Made by a program: the position numbers and the translations under genes. DNA of 64,000 bases from Diaminobutyricibacter sp049994905 (GTDB lineage Bacteria; Actinomycetota; Actinomycetes; Actinomycetales; Microbacteriaceae), in NCBI RefSeq assembly GCF_049994905.1, contig NZ_CP188258.1, forward strand, positions 3,348,001 to 3,412,000, read 5' to 3'. Below the pieces are notes generated by a model. It was given only the letters and a program-made list of their open reading frames with translations, was not told the DNA's origin and ran no database searches. Shown in pieces: positions 51,602 to 60,975 of the stretch; position 1 is the first letter of the stretch; each line of letters starts with the position of its first letter.

Positions 51602-52792
51602 ATGGACAGGCCGGAACTCGTCGAACTGCTGTCGCCCGAAGGACTCCGGCTGCTCGATTCGCTGCCTCCGTACCAGTCCACCGCCGACGTCGTGCGCATG
51701 GTCAGCGACCTGCGCAAAGCGGGACACTCGCCCGCACTCGTCGCCGCCGTGCTGACGCAGGCGCGGCTCCGGTCGAAGGCGGCGGGCAAGTTCGGCCCCT
51801 TCGCCGGCCGGATGCTCTTCACCGAGGCGGGGCTGGAGCAGGCCACCCGGCTTTCGGTCGCCGCCCTGCATGCCGGGCGATTCGCTTCCGCAGGCCTGAC
51901 CCGCGTGGTCGACCTGGGCTGCGGCATCGGTGGGGATGCGATGGCCATGGCCGCGATCGACCTCGAGGTGACCGCAGTGGACGCCGACGAGATCACCGCG
52001 GCCATCGCCAGCTACAACCTCGCGCCTTTCTCCAATGCCACGGTGCTGAACGAGAACGCAGAAGACGCCGACCTCCGTGGCGTTGACGGTATCTATCTCG
52101 ATCCGGCCCGGCGCACGGCAGGCCACGGGCAGACGACGCGGCTCACCGACCCCGACGACTATTCCCCTTCGCTGAACTTCGCGTTCGAACTGGCGACAGG
52201 GCGTTCGGTCGGCGTGAAGCTCGGCCCCGGATTCGACCGCGACCTCATCCCGACCACGGCCGAGGCGCAGTGGATCTCGGTCGACGGCCACCTCGTCGAG
52301 ATGGGGCTCTGGTTCGGTGCACTGGCCCGCCCGCGCATCCGCCGTTCCGCCCTCGTCATCGACGCCGGCGGCTCGCACGAGCTCACGGCGCCGGAGGACA
52401 GCGACGACATCGAAACCGGCGAACTCGGCGACTTCATCTACGAGCCGGACGGCGCCGTCATCCGCGCCCGCCTGATCGGCGACCTGGCGCGGTCGCTCGG
52501 CGCCCGCATGCTCAGTGACGGGATCGCCTACCTGACGTCGAGCACGCTCGTCGCGACACCCTTCGCGTCGGCCTTCCGCGTTCTCGAAACGCTCCCCTTC
52601 GCAGAGCGCGACCTCAAACGCGCCCTGCGCGAACGCGGGATCGGGACACTGGAGATCAAGAAGCGCGGGGTGGATGTCGACCCGGCCGCCCTTCGCAAGC
52701 GCCTGTCGCTGAGCGGCCGGGAGAGCGCCACCCTCGTGCTCACCCGGATCGCCGGACGGCACACCGCGTTGCTCGTCGACCGCGTCGGCTGA
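51602..52792 (+). CDS. SAM-dependent class I methyltransferase with THUMP-like C-terminal domain
   Basis: Encodes 396 residues. The helical N-terminus MDRPELVELLSPEG and the motif I segment VVDLGCGIGGDAMAMA lead a Rossmann methyltransferase with acidic loop VDADEITAA and motif IV IYLDPARR. A C-terminal domain resembles the THUMP-like domain attached to a subset of these enzymes. The target is unknown; an RNA or small-molecule substrate is possible. A TACGCT box lies six bases before the ATG, so the mRNA is probably leaderless. Confidence 0.82.
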   Translation: MDRPELVELLSPEGLRLLDSLPPYQSTADVVRMVSDLRKAGHSPALVAAVLTQARLRSKAAGKFGPFAGRMLFTEAGLEQATRLSVAALHAGRFASAGLTRVVDLGCGIGGDAMAMAAIDLEVTAVDADEITAAIASYNLAPFSNATVLNENAEDADLRGVDGIYLDPARRTAGHGQTTRLTDPDDYSPSLNFAFELATGRSVGVKLGPGFDRDLIPTTAEAQWISVDGHLVEMGLWFGALARPRIRRSALVIDAGGSHELTAPEDSDDIETGELGDFIYEPDGAVIRARLIGDLARSLGARMLSDGIAYLTSSTLVATPFASAFRVLETLPFAERDLKRALRERGIGTLEIKKRGVDVDPAALRKRLSLSGRESATLVLTRIAGRHTALLVDRVG

Positions 52793-52863
52793 GTCGCGGG
52801 GCGCGGTGAGTGCTGGTCACAGCATCCGCTCACGGCACCTGCCCACTCCACCGCACACGGCGA

Positions 52864-52893
52864 AGGGCCGGACCGCACGTGCGATCCGGCCCT
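52864..52893. terminator. Terminator between methyltransferase and DUF4190 genes
   Basis: AGGGCCGGA and TCCGGCCCT form a 9-bp stem, with CGCAC/GTGCG in the loop extending it. It lies between converging genes. Confidence 0.8.
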
Positions 52894-52906
52894 ACGTTTC
52901 CGCTGG

Positions 52907-53476
52907 TCAGTAGTTGACGTTCGAATTGCTCATCACACCGATCCAGATCACGGCCAGGATGATGCCGCCGATGATCGAGATGGCGATGCCGACGAACCCG
53001 GTGATCAGGCCGGTGAGCCAGAATCCCCTCGCCGCAGGTTCCTTGTTGCGGCCGAGGAAGCCGAGCACGATCGCCGCGATCGAGAACGGGAATCCCCAGC
53101 CGAAGCTGATGACCCCGAGGATGCCGGTGATCATCGAGATGATGCTCAGCACGGGCGACTTGGCTGCCGGGGCCGGGGCTCCGTAGGGCTGGGCGTACGG
53201 AGCTGCAGGCTGGCCGTACACCGGTGCCGGCTGGCCGTACCCGGTGGGCTGGCCGTAGCCCGGTGCCGGCTGGCCGTATCCGGGCGCCGGCGGCGGGACC
53301 GCGCCCGGCTGGTACGCGGGCGGGGCCGGCTGGTAGGCAGGCGGTGCGACAGGAGGCGCCGGTGGTGCCGGGGGCGCCGGTGGTGCCGGAGGGGCGCCTT
53401 CCGGCGCTTCCGGAGGTACAGCGGGCGGCGGGACGTTCGGCTCTGCCGGCTCGCCAGGGGTGTTCGGATCGGTCAT
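52907..53476 (-). CDS. DUF4190 membrane protein with Pro-rich N-terminus
   Basis: Encodes 189 residues from the ATG at 53476 with AAAGGAG upstream. Residues 1-105 are low-complexity: PPAPPAPP runs, then repeats of the type YGQPAPGYGQPTGYGQPAP. Two membrane helices follow (about 110-145 and 155-185), with the turn FGWGFPFSIAAIVLGFLGRN typical of DUF4190. The Pro/Tyr tail probably lies in the cytoplasm and may bind partners. Function unknown. Confidence 0.8.
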   Translation of the reverse strand: MTDPNTPGEPAEPNVPPPAVPPEAPEGAPPAPPAPPAPPAPPVAPPAYQPAPPAYQPGAVPPPAPGYGQPAPGYGQPTGYGQPAPVYGQPAAPYAQPYGAPAPAAKSPVLSIISMITGILGVISFGWGFPFSIAAIVLGFLGRNKEPAARGFWLTGLITGFVGIAISIIGGIILAVIWIGVMSNSNVNY

Positions 53477-53597
53477 GAGCCGATCTCCTTTCGATTGGGG
53501 CGTCGCGCCCACGGGCGCGTTCCGCCGACGCTCAGGATGCGGTGAGTTCGGCATTCGCGATGGGGCTGGCGAAGCTGAACAAACGCTGTATGCAGCC

Positions 53598-53627
53598 ATC
53601 GTGACAGCCCTCGGACAAGGGTGTCAA
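53598..53627 (-). promoter_or_regulatory. Possible promoter of the DUF4190 gene
   Basis: A consensus -35 TTGACA (53622-53627) is followed 18 bases later by a weak -10, CACGAT. Position about 120 bases upstream of the start codon is plausible. Only the -35 is strong. Confidence 0.35.
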
Positions 53628-53636
53628 CGCATCCGG

Positions 53637-54707
53637 TCAGCGAGCGACCTGGATCTCCGTGACCGGGAGGGTGGAATCGGCGCCGAATGAGAGGGCGGAC
53701 GGCCCGTGTCCTGCCATGATGAGCTGGGCGCCGAGGGACGCGATCATCGCCCCGTTGTCCGTGCAGAGCGACAAAGCCGGGATGCGCAATGCGACACCCG
53801 CCCGCGCCGAACGTTCAGCAGCGACCTCGCGAACCCGGGCGTTGGCGACCACGCCGCCGCCGAGGAGGAGGCGCGGCACCCCGAAGTCGGTGCATGCGGC
53901 GATAGCCTTCGAGATCAGCACGTCGACGACGGCTTCGCGGAAGCTGGCGGCGACATCGGCGACGGGCACCTCCTCACCGGCATCCTGACGCTGTTCGACC
54001 CAACGGGCGACAGCGGTCTTCAGGCCGGAGAACGAGAAATCGTAACGGTGCCGTTCCATGTCTTTCGGCTGGCTCAGACCGCGGGGAAACCGGATGGCCT
54101 TCGGATCGCCGAACTCTGCGACCCGGTCGATCTGCGGACCACCCGGGTAGGGAAGGCCGAGCACGCGGGCCACCTTGTCGAATGCCTCGCCTGCCGCGTC
54201 GTCGATCGTCTCCCCGAGAAGCTCGACATCGGAGACCAGGTCGCGGACCAGCAGGAGGGACGTGTGGCCTCCCGAGACCAGCAAGGCGATCGTCGGCAGC
54301 TCGACGGAGTGGCCGGGCCCACCCGACGCGTCGAGCAGGTCGGCGCCGACGTGCCCCACGAGGTGATTGACGGCGTAGATCGGCTTGCCGAGCGACACGG
54401 CCAGGGCTTTCGCCGCCCCGACACCGACCATGAGCGCGCCCGCGAGCCCTGGACCACTCGTCACCGCGATCGCATCGAGCTGATCGAGGGTGATGCCCGC
54501 GTCGGCGACGGCTGCGCGCAGGGCGGGAGTCAGCGCTTCGAGGTGGGCACGGGCCGCGACCTCCGGTACGACGCCGCCGTAGCGGGCGTGCTCGTCCATC
54601 GACGAGGCGATCGTGTTCGAGAGCAGCCGTGTGCCCCGCACGATGCCGATCCCGGTCTCGTCGCACGACGTCTCGATGCCGAGAACGAGCGGCTCGGTGC
54701 GGTTCAC
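53637..54707 (-). CDS. tsaD: tRNA t6A37 threonylcarbamoyltransferase TsaD
   Basis: Encodes 356 residues. With TsaB and TsaE it transfers the threonylcarbamoyl group to A37 of ANN-decoding tRNAs. Seen: LGIETSCDETGIGIV at the start, the metal-ligand His pair in NHLVGHVGADLL, LLVSGGHTSLLLV and GEAFDKVARVLGL. The GTG start overlaps the rimI stop (GTGA) and has AAGGGGG upstream. It ends the operon. Confidence 0.97.
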   Translation of the reverse strand: MNRTEPLVLGIETSCDETGIGIVRGTRLLSNTIASSMDEHARYGGVVPEVAARAHLEALTPALRAAVADAGITLDQLDAIAVTSGPGLAGALMVGVGAAKALAVSLGKPIYAVNHLVGHVGADLLDASGGPGHSVELPTIALLVSGGHTSLLLVRDLVSDVELLGETIDDAAGEAFDKVARVLGLPYPGGPQIDRVAEFGDPKAIRFPRGLSQPKDMERHRYDFSFSGLKTAVARWVEQRQDAGEEVPVADVAASFREAVVDVLISKAIAACTDFGVPRLLLGGGVVANARVREVAAERSARAGVALRIPALSLCTDNGAMIASLGAQLIMAGHGPSALSFGADSTLPVTEIQVAR

Positions 54708-55225
54708 TGCCCACCCCCTTCCACGATCGCACGGTTCGCCGCCCATTCGGTACGGGCCTCAGCGACCTCGACACGCATCACGATCGCATCCACGTCATCC
54801 GGCTGGTAATAGTGCGGCCGCACACCGATCTCCTCGAAACCGAGACCCCGGTAGAGCGTCTGCGCCCCCGGATTGTCCGCCCTGACCTCGAGGAACACCG
54901 CAGTGATGCCTCGACGCCGCGCCTCCCCGATGAGGGTCAGTATCAGCGCACGCCCGAGTCCCTGGCGGCGGGCGCCGGGCGCGACGGCGATGGTCTGGAT
55001 GTCGCCGTCGGTCGACCCGGCCGGCGCGAGCAGCCCGGCGTAGCCTTCGATGTCGTCCGGGCTGTCTGCACGGAAGGCCACGAGGTAGTAGCAGTGCTCG
55101 CTCGTGACCTCGTGGCGCATCGAGCGCTCCGACCAGGCATCCGTGGCGAACGTTGCACGCTCGAGCACCATGATCGACGGGACGTCGGACTCGGCCGCCC
55201 TGCGGAACTGCCAGGCCTCGGTCAT
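54704..55225 (-). CDS. rimI: Ribosomal-protein alanine N-acetyltransferase RimI
   Basis: Encodes 173 residues, a GNAT enzyme with the acetyl-CoA loop IAVAPGARRQGLGRALI and ending in a region of YRGLGFEEIGVRPHYY, typical of RimI. It acetylates the N-terminus of ribosomal protein S18 and possibly others. It lies between tsaB and tsaD, overlapping each by four bases; this order is conserved in many bacteria. Confidence 0.93.
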   Translation of the reverse strand: MTEAWQFRRAAESDVPSIMVLERATFATDAWSERSMRHEVTSEHCYYLVAFRADSPDDIEGYAGLLAPAGSTDGDIQTIAVAPGARRQGLGRALILTLIGEARRRGITAVFLEVRADNPGAQTLYRGLGFEEIGVRPHYYQPDDVDAIVMRVEVAEARTEWAANRAIVEGGGQ

Positions 55226-55842
55226 GCGCTGACCCGCTTCGGTCCGTTGGAGAGCGTCACGTCGGGCGACCGCAGATACAAAGGCTCATCGGCTGCGAAG
55301 GGGCGCCGGTGCGCATAAAGGAGCTCGGCGAGCATCCCGAGTGCTCCCGCCGACACCGTCGCGGCGTCGAAACGCGCCAGCGCCGTATGCGGAAGCTGGT
55401 CGGGCCTGGAGAGACCGGGGCCGTCCTCGCGGATGGGCAGGCCCACCTCGTCGACCCCGACATACGCCGACCAGTAGAGCTCTCGTCGCCGTGCGTCGGT
55501 CACGACGAGGAGGCCGCCTGCGTGACCGTCCCGAAACCGCTCGAACGCGATCGCGTCGTGGCTGACCACCGGCACGACGGGTTTGGCTGCACCGAAGGCG
55601 AAAGCGCGCGCCGCGGCGATGCCGACGCGCAGTCCGGTGAACGGCCCGGGTCCCATCCCGACCGCGACTCCGGAGAGGTCCGCGACGGCCACCCCGGCGT
55701 CGGCCAGCACAGCCGCGATCTGGTCGCCGACGACCTCGGCGTGACGCATGGTGTCGAGCTCGCTGCGCTCGGCCAGGATTCCCCCGTCGCGGTCGACGAC
55801 GGCCACGCTCGTGCCCGCTGAGGTGTCGATCGCAAGGAGCAT
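55222..55842 (-). CDS. tsaB: tRNA t6A synthesis scaffold protein TsaB
   Basis: Encodes 206 residues. A TsaD paralogue that forms the TsaB-TsaD heterodimer. It starts MLLAIDTSAGTSVAVVDRDG and contains GVAVGMGPGPFTGLRVGIA, the family's most conserved segment. It lacks the metal-binding His pair of TsaD, as expected. The start is 10 bases after the tsaE stop; its stop overlaps rimI. Confidence 0.95.
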   Translation of the reverse strand: MLLAIDTSAGTSVAVVDRDGGILAERSELDTMRHAEVVGDQIAAVLADAGVAVADLSGVAVGMGPGPFTGLRVGIAAARAFAFGAAKPVVPVVSHDAIAFERFRDGHAGGLLVVTDARRRELYWSAYVGVDEVGLPIREDGPGLSRPDQLPHTALARFDAATVSAGALGMLAELLYAHRRPFAADEPLYLRSPDVTLSNGPKRVSA

Positions 55843-55851
55843 GAGTCCAGC

Positions 55852-56376
55852 CTAAGCCGATCCGGCGGCGCCCCACCGCGGGCCGAAACCGCGGACCGTC
55901 ACGATGCGGGGTTCGTCGTGCTCGAGCTCGCTGCCGTCCGGTTCGCCGGGCGCGGCATCCGGGCCGGTGGCGGCTCCGGTCGGACGCTCGATGTCGACCT
56001 CGAGCCACGACTCGGCGACACCGTCGAGCATCCCGCTCCCCCACTCGACCACCACGACCGAACGGGCGAAATCGATGTCGAGGTCGTCGAGCTCCAGCGC
56101 GCTCGACAGGCGGTACGCATCCACGTGCACGAGCGGGGAGCCGCCGACAAGGCTCGGATGGGTGCGAGCGAGCACGAACGTCGGACTCGTGACCGGGCCG
56201 CGCACGTCGAGGCCCTCGCCGAGGCCACGGGTCAGGGTGGTCTTGCCCGCACCGAGCGGCCCACTCAGCACGATCAGGTCGCCAGGACCGACGATGCCCG
56301 CAAGCCCGACGCCGAAGTCATGCATGTCGGCAGCGGTCTCGATCACCGTCTCGGAAGGTACTGCGATGGTGCTCAC
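55852..56376 (-). CDS. tsaE: tRNA t6A synthesis ATPase TsaE
   Basis: Encodes 174 residues from the GTG at 56376, which has AAGGTG about 12 bases upstream; a TTG nine codons earlier is the alternative and overlaps alr. Walker A is LSGPLGAGKTTLTRGLGE, followed by TSPTFVLARTHP and a VEWGSGM segment. TsaE stimulates the TsaBD complex. The C-terminus has a Pro/Gly-rich extension of some 35 residues beyond the usual domain. Confidence 0.94.
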   Translation of the reverse strand: MSTIAVPSETVIETAADMHDFGVGLAGIVGPGDLIVLSGPLGAGKTTLTRGLGEGLDVRGPVTSPTFVLARTHPSLVGGSPLVHVDAYRLSSALELDDLDIDFARSVVVVEWGSGMLDGVAESWLEVDIERPTGAATGPDAAPGEPDGSELEHDEPRIVTVRGFGPRWGAAGSA

Positions 56377-56386
56377 GTGCCGGCGT

Positions 56387-57529
56387 TCACCTTCGCCCGA
56401 CAAAGGTGCGCTGCACGCGCGGGCCGATGCGGGTCACGATCTCGTAGTTGATCGTTCCGGCCGCCTCGGCCCAGTCGTCCGCGCTCGGGAAGCCGATGGC
56501 AGGATCGCCGAACAAGACGACCTCGTCACCGACGCTGACCGGCTGATCGTCGACGTCGACCACGAACTGGTCCATCGCGACGCGGCCGCTGACCGGAAAG
56601 ATGCGGCCTGCGATGCTCACGGTCGCGCGGTTCGAGGCGTGACGCGGGATTCCTTCGGCATAACCGAGCGGAACGAGTGCGAGCGTCGTCTCCCGCGGTG
56701 TGCGGTACGTGTAATCGTACGAAACGCCCTTGCCTGCGGGAACACGGCGAACGGCCGCGATACGTCCACGCAGCGTCATGACCGGCGAGATCCCGAGGTC
56801 CGCGCTCGTGCGGTCGCTGAAGGGCGACAGTCCGTAGATGCCGATGCCGAGCCGTACCAGGTTGAAGCGGGCATCCGGGATTCGGAGCGCGGCAGCGGAC
56901 GCCGCGATGTGCTGCAACTCCGGGTGGAGGCCTGCCTCGAAGGCCAGGTCGAGTCCGCGCCGGTAGAGCGCGATCGCAGCAGCGTCGTCAACGGCCGACG
57001 TATTCGACAGATGACTGAAGACACCACGCACCGCAATGTCGCCGTCGTGCTCCAGCTCCCGCGCCCGGGCGAAGGTCTGCTCCCACTCAGGCTGCGCGAT
57101 TCCATTGCGGCTGAGGCCCGTTTCGAGCTTCAGCTGCACCAGCGCCTGGCCGTGGAGCCGCCCCTTTGCCACGAGCGTGCGCCGGGCAGACGCGACGGCC
57201 TCCAGCTGGGCGATGGATGACAGCCCCAGGTCGATCCCGGCCTCGATCGCCGGCGAGAAATCCGTTTCGGGGTCGTGCAGCCAGGCGAGCACAGGGGCCG
57301 CGATCCCGGCATCCCGCAGTTCCAGGGCCTCGGCCAGATCGGCGACACCGAGCCAGTCCGCGCCGCCGGCGAGCGCCGCACGCGCGCACTCGACCGCGCC
57401 GTGACCGTAGGCGTTCGCCTTGACCACGGCCATGACGTGCTCCGTGCCGATCACCTCGCGGAGGTGCGCAACATTGCGGGAGAGGGCGTCGAGGTCGATC
57501 ACGGCCTCCCGGAAAACGGCGTCGCTCAT
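56387..57529 (-). CDS. alr: Alanine racemase
   Basis: Encodes 380 residues, PLP fold type III. It makes D-alanine for peptidoglycan. The PLP Lys lies in VVKANAYGHGA. The second catalytic base Tyr is in GKGVSYDYTYRTP, and the RLGIGIYGLSP and GRVAMDQFVVDV segments are typical. It contrasts with the decarboxylase-like protein of the same fold elsewhere in the window, which lost this Lys. The start overlaps the acpS stop (ATGA). Confidence 0.97.
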   Translation of the reverse strand: MSDAVFREAVIDLDALSRNVAHLREVIGTEHVMAVVKANAYGHGAVECARAALAGGADWLGVADLAEALELRDAGIAAPVLAWLHDPETDFSPAIEAGIDLGLSSIAQLEAVASARRTLVAKGRLHGQALVQLKLETGLSRNGIAQPEWEQTFARARELEHDGDIAVRGVFSHLSNTSAVDDAAAIALYRRGLDLAFEAGLHPELQHIAASAAALRIPDARFNLVRLGIGIYGLSPFSDRTSADLGISPVMTLRGRIAAVRRVPAGKGVSYDYTYRTPRETTLALVPLGYAEGIPRHASNRATVSIAGRIFPVSGRVAMDQFVVDVDDQPVSVGDEVVLFGDPAIGFPSADDWAEAAGTINYEIVTRIGPRVQRTFVGRR

Positions 57530-57882
57530 GCCCCGCCCTCCGCTACCACGAAGGCGATCGCGACACCGGCATCGTGGGTCATGGAGAGATGCAGGGAGGC
57601 GATCCCCCGGCGACGTGCGATATCGGCGGCCACCCCGGTCAGCGCGAACCCCGGGTTCCCCTCGACGTCGGAGATGATCTCCATGTCGTGCCAGCGAACG
57701 CCCTCGGTATCGCCGAGCGCCTTCATGAGCGCTTCCTTCGCCGCAAAACGCGCCGCCAGCGAATGCACGGGCAGATCGCGCTCCGCGCCGGTGAACAGGC
57801 GGTCCACAAGCCTGGCGGTGCGTGCGACTGCCCGCGTGAAGCGGGCCAGGTCGACGACGTCGACTCCGATTCCGACGATCAC
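57526..57882 (-). CDS. acpS: Holo-[acyl-carrier-protein] synthase
   Basis: Encodes 118 residues from a GTG. It transfers phosphopantetheine from CoA to ACP for lipid synthesis. Seen: IVGIGVDVVDLARF with the Mg-binding Asp, and RFAAKEALMKALG with Glu/Lys of the active site. It follows glmS by 19 bases and overlaps alr, the normal actinobacterial order. Confidence 0.95.
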   Translation of the reverse strand: MIVGIGVDVVDLARFTRAVARTARLVDRLFTGAERDLPVHSLAARFAAKEALMKALGDTEGVRWHDMEIISDVEGNPGFALTGVAADIARRRGIASLHLSMTHDAGVAIAFVVAEGGA

Positions 57883-57901
57883 GAGGGGCTGTCGTTCCGG
57901 G

Positions 57902-59752
57902 CTATTCGACCGTGACGGACTTGGCCAGGTTGCGCGGCTGGTCGACGTCGAGACCCTTCGCGCTCGACAGCTCCATGGCGAAGATCTGCAGTGGGATGAC
58001 CGCGAGGAGCGGCTCGAACAGCGGTGCAGCAAGCGGGATCGGGATGACCTCGTCGGCGAACGGCAGCACGGCTGCGTCACCCTGCTCGGCGATCGCGATC
58101 ACGCGGGCCCCCCGCGCGCGGATCTCCTGGATGTTCGAGACGACCTTCTTGTGCATCTCGTCGGACCCACGAGGACTCGGAACGACGACGAAGACCGGCT
58201 GGCCGGGCTCGATGAGCGCGATCGGACCGTGCTTGAGTTCACCCGCCGCGAAGCCCTCAGCGTGGATGTACGCGAGCTCCTTGAGTTTGAGCGCACCCTC
58301 CATCGCGATCGGGAAGCCGACATGGCGTCCGAGGAAGAGCACGGCGCGGGTGTCGGCCATCCACTTCGCGAGCTGGGCGATGCTGTCGTGCGACTCGAGC
58401 ACCTTGGCGAGCTTCGCCGGGATCGCCGCGAGCTCGTCGAGCTGGTCGGCCTGCTGCTGAGAGCTCAGGCTGCCGCGAACGCGCGCGAGGTGCAGGCCGA
58501 AGAGGTAGAGCGCGGTGATCTGGGCGACGAACGCTTTCGTCGACGCGACGGCCACCTCCGGTCCGGCGTGGGTGTAGATCACGGCATCGGATTCGCGCGG
58601 GATCGTCGCACCCTGGGTGTTGCAGACCGAGATCACCTTCGCGCCGGCCTCTCGGGCGAACTTGACCGCCATGAGGGTGTCCATCGTCTCGCCGGACTGG
58701 CTGATCGAGATGACCAGCGTGGTCGGCGTGATCACCGGGTCGCGGTACCGGAACTCGTGGCTCAGCTCGACCTGCACGGGTACGCGTGCCCACTTCTCGA
58801 TCGCGTAACTTCCGACCTGGCCTGCATACGACGCCGTGCCGCACGCGATGATCGTGATGCGGTCGATGCCGGCGAGAACATCGTCGCCGAATGCTTCGAG
58901 CTCGGGGATGACGACCTGGCCGTCGTGGTGACGCCCGAGCATCGTGTTGGCGACCGCATCCGGCTCTTCGCTGATCTCCTTCGCCATGAAGCTCGACCAG
59001 CCGCCCTTGTCTGACGCCGAAGCATCCCAGGCGACCTCGAACGGCTCGACCTCGACCTGCCCGCCGTCGAAATCGGTGACGGTGACCGAGTCCGGAGTAA
59101 TCGTGACGATCTGGTCCTGGCCGATCGCGAGCGCGCTGCGCGTGTGCTCGACGAAAGCCGCGACATCGGAGCCGAGGAAGTTCTCGCCCTCACCGAGCCC
59201 GATCACGAGCGGCGAGTTGCGGCGGGCGCCGACGACGACGCCCGGCTCCTCCTGGTGGAGCGCGAGCAGCGTGAAAGCGCCCTCGAGGCGGCTGACGACG
59301 AGGCGGAACGCCTCCTGGAGGCTGCCCGTCGCGCGGTACTCGCGGCCCAGCAGAACGGCAGCGACCTCGGTGTCGGTCTCGCTGGTGAAGGCGAAGCCCT
59401 CGGCGAGCAGCTCGTCTTTCAGGGCAGCGAAGTTCTCGATGATTCCGTTGTGGATGACGGCCAGCCGGCCGTCGTCGCCGAGGTGTGGATGCGCGTTGCG
59501 GTCGGTCGGTCCACCGTGCGTCGCCCAGCGCGTGTGACCGATGCCCGTGCGTCCGTTGCCGATCGGATTGGCCTTGAGCTCGTCGGTCAGGACGGACAGC
59601 TTGCCGGCCCGTTTCGCCGTGTTGAGATCACCGTTGTCGTCGATGATCGCAACGCCGGCGGAGTCGTAGCCCCGGTATTCGAGTCGCTTCAATCCGCCGA
59701 GGAGGACCTCGAGACTCTTGTCAGTACCGACGTACCCCACGATTCCACACAT
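57902..59752 (-). CDS. glmS: Glutamine-fructose-6-phosphate aminotransferase (isomerising)
   Basis: Encodes 616 residues from the ATG at 59752, so that Cys2 is exposed as nucleophile after Met removal (MCGIVGYVGTDKSLEVLLGG). The glutaminase domain has GIGHTRWATHGGPTDRNAHP. Two SIS sugar-isomerase domains follow (ISQSGETMDTLMA), with the end NLAKSVTVE. It makes glucosamine-6-phosphate for cell wall, opposite to nagB. The short gap to coaA has no room for a glmS ribozyme. Confidence 0.97.
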   Translation of the reverse strand: MCGIVGYVGTDKSLEVLLGGLKRLEYRGYDSAGVAIIDDNGDLNTAKRAGKLSVLTDELKANPIGNGRTGIGHTRWATHGGPTDRNAHPHLGDDGRLAVIHNGIIENFAALKDELLAEGFAFTSETDTEVAAVLLGREYRATGSLQEAFRLVVSRLEGAFTLLALHQEEPGVVVGARRNSPLVIGLGEGENFLGSDVAAFVEHTRSALAIGQDQIVTITPDSVTVTDFDGGQVEVEPFEVAWDASASDKGGWSSFMAKEISEEPDAVANTMLGRHHDGQVVIPELEAFGDDVLAGIDRITIIACGTASYAGQVGSYAIEKWARVPVQVELSHEFRYRDPVITPTTLVISISQSGETMDTLMAVKFAREAGAKVISVCNTQGATIPRESDAVIYTHAGPEVAVASTKAFVAQITALYLFGLHLARVRGSLSSQQQADQLDELAAIPAKLAKVLESHDSIAQLAKWMADTRAVLFLGRHVGFPIAMEGALKLKELAYIHAEGFAAGELKHGPIALIEPGQPVFVVVPSPRGSDEMHKKVVSNIQEIRARGARVIAIAEQGDAAVLPFADEVIPIPLAAPLFEPLLAVIPLQIFAMELSSAKGLDVDQPRNLAKSVTVE

Positions 59753-59795
59753 GCACCCGATTTTAGCCTGACGCAAACCTCTAAACTGGTCGCCT

Positions 59796-60749
59796 ATGGC
59801 TGAAACAGGCGCAGGCACAGGTAACGGCCAGACATCCCCGTTCGTGGAGCTCGACCGTGCCGACTGGTCTGAGCTCGCCGAATCGACGACGCTCCCCTTG
59901 AAGGAAACCGAGATCGTGCAGCTGCGCGGTCTGGGCGATCCGCTCGACATGCGCGAGGTCGAAGAGGTCTACCTGCCCCTCAGCCGGCTGCTCAATCTCT
60001 ACGTCGCCGGCACCAAGCAGCTGCACCGGGTGACGAACGAGTTCCTGGGCGAGCGCGCCCAGAGCACGCCGTTCGTGATCGGTGTCGCCGGCTCTGTCGC
60101 GGTGGGCAAATCGACGATCGCGAGGCTGCTGCGCGAGCTGCTGTCACGCTGGGAGGACACCCCCCGCGTCGAACTCGTCACCACCGACGGCTTCCTGCTG
60201 CCCAATGCGGAGCTCGAGCGTCGCGGGCTCATGGAACGCAAGGGCTTTCCCGAATCGTACGACCGTCGCGCGCTGCTCCGCTTCGTCACAGAGGTGAAGA
60301 GCGGGGCCCGGGAGGTACGCGCACCCTTCTATTCGCACCTCAGCTACGACATCGTTCCCGGTGCACAGATCGTCGTGCGCCAGCCGGACGTGCTGATCGT
60401 GGAAGGGCTGAACGTGCTCCAGCCGGCGGGCGGGGGAAACCGCCTCGCGGTCAGCGACCTCTTCGACTTCAGCGTCTACGTGGACGCCCGCACCAGGGAT
60501 ATCGCGAACTGGTACCAGGAGCGATTCCTGAAACTCCAGCGCGGAGCCTTCGCGAACCCCAAGTCGTATTTCCACCGGTACTCCTCGCTGACCGAAGAGG
60601 AGGCGAGAGCGCGCGCCGGCGCGATCTGGGAAAGCATCAATGAGCCGAACCTGGTGCAGAACATCCGCCCGACGCGCTCGCGCGCGAAACTGGTGCTGCG
60701 CAAAGACGCGGATCACACGGTGAGCTCAGTGCTGCTGCGCAAGCTCTGA
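59796..60749 (+). CDS. coaA: Pantothenate kinase, type I
   Basis: Encodes 317 residues. It phosphorylates pantothenate, the first step of CoA synthesis. Walker A is VIGVAGSVAVGKSTIARLL. Substrate-site segments ELVTTDGFLLPN, GFPESYD and SYFHRYSSLT are typical of prokaryotic type I enzymes. A TAAACT box ends eight bases before the ATG without a ribosome site, so the mRNA is probably leaderless. It is divergent from glmS, sharing a 43-base promoter region. Confidence 0.96.
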   Translation: MAETGAGTGNGQTSPFVELDRADWSELAESTTLPLKETEIVQLRGLGDPLDMREVEEVYLPLSRLLNLYVAGTKQLHRVTNEFLGERAQSTPFVIGVAGSVAVGKSTIARLLRELLSRWEDTPRVELVTTDGFLLPNAELERRGLMERKGFPESYDRRALLRFVTEVKSGAREVRAPFYSHLSYDIVPGAQIVVRQPDVLIVEGLNVLQPAGGGNRLAVSDLFDFSVYVDARTRDIANWYQERFLKLQRGAFANPKSYFHRYSSLTEEEARARAGAIWESINEPNLVQNIRPTRSRAKLVLRKDADHTVSSVLLRKL

Positions 60750-60772
60750 GGGGGCTCGTCCGTCACTGAAGA

Positions 60773-60937
60773 TCACCGCTCTAGCTCGGCCTGAGTGCCG
60801 TCATCGATGGACCGCGACCACCCACATCGGTCACGGATTCGCTGAACAACAGGTCTGACAAGAGCGACTACAGCCCAGGCCCCCACAAGGATCGGCAGCA
60901 GTATCAGTGCACCGATGATGGCGACCGTGAGATCCAC
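60773..60937 (-). CDS. 54-aa single-helix membrane protein
   Basis: GTG at 60937, with GGAAAGGA ending about eight bases upstream, opens 54 codons. The peptide begins VDLTVAIIGALILLPILVGA, forming one membrane helix of about 25 residues, followed by a basic cytoplasmic segment (RPVVQRIRDRCGW) and an acidic end. The good ribosome site, typical helix and positive-inside charge argue that it is real. No family recognised. It converges on coaA. A 27-base dyad lies 39 bases upstream of its start. Confidence 0.6.
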   Translation of the reverse strand: MDLTVAIIGALILLPILVGAWAVVALVRPVVQRIRDRCGWSRSIDDGTQAELER

Positions 60938-60975
60938 CTGCGCATCCTTTCCCGAGGACAGACTACAGCGTTCAG

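Noticed and set aside
53330..53420. Repeats in the DUF4190 gene as a separate element
   Set aside because: They are simply the codons of the Pro/Ala-rich low-complexity segment.
57275..59014. 579-codon open frame antisense to alr, acpS and glmS
   Set aside because: Spans three real genes on the opposite strand and has no recognisable domain.
59753..59795. glmS ribozyme
   Set aside because: The gap between glmS and coaA is only 43 bases, far too short for the ribozyme, and no matching core was seen.
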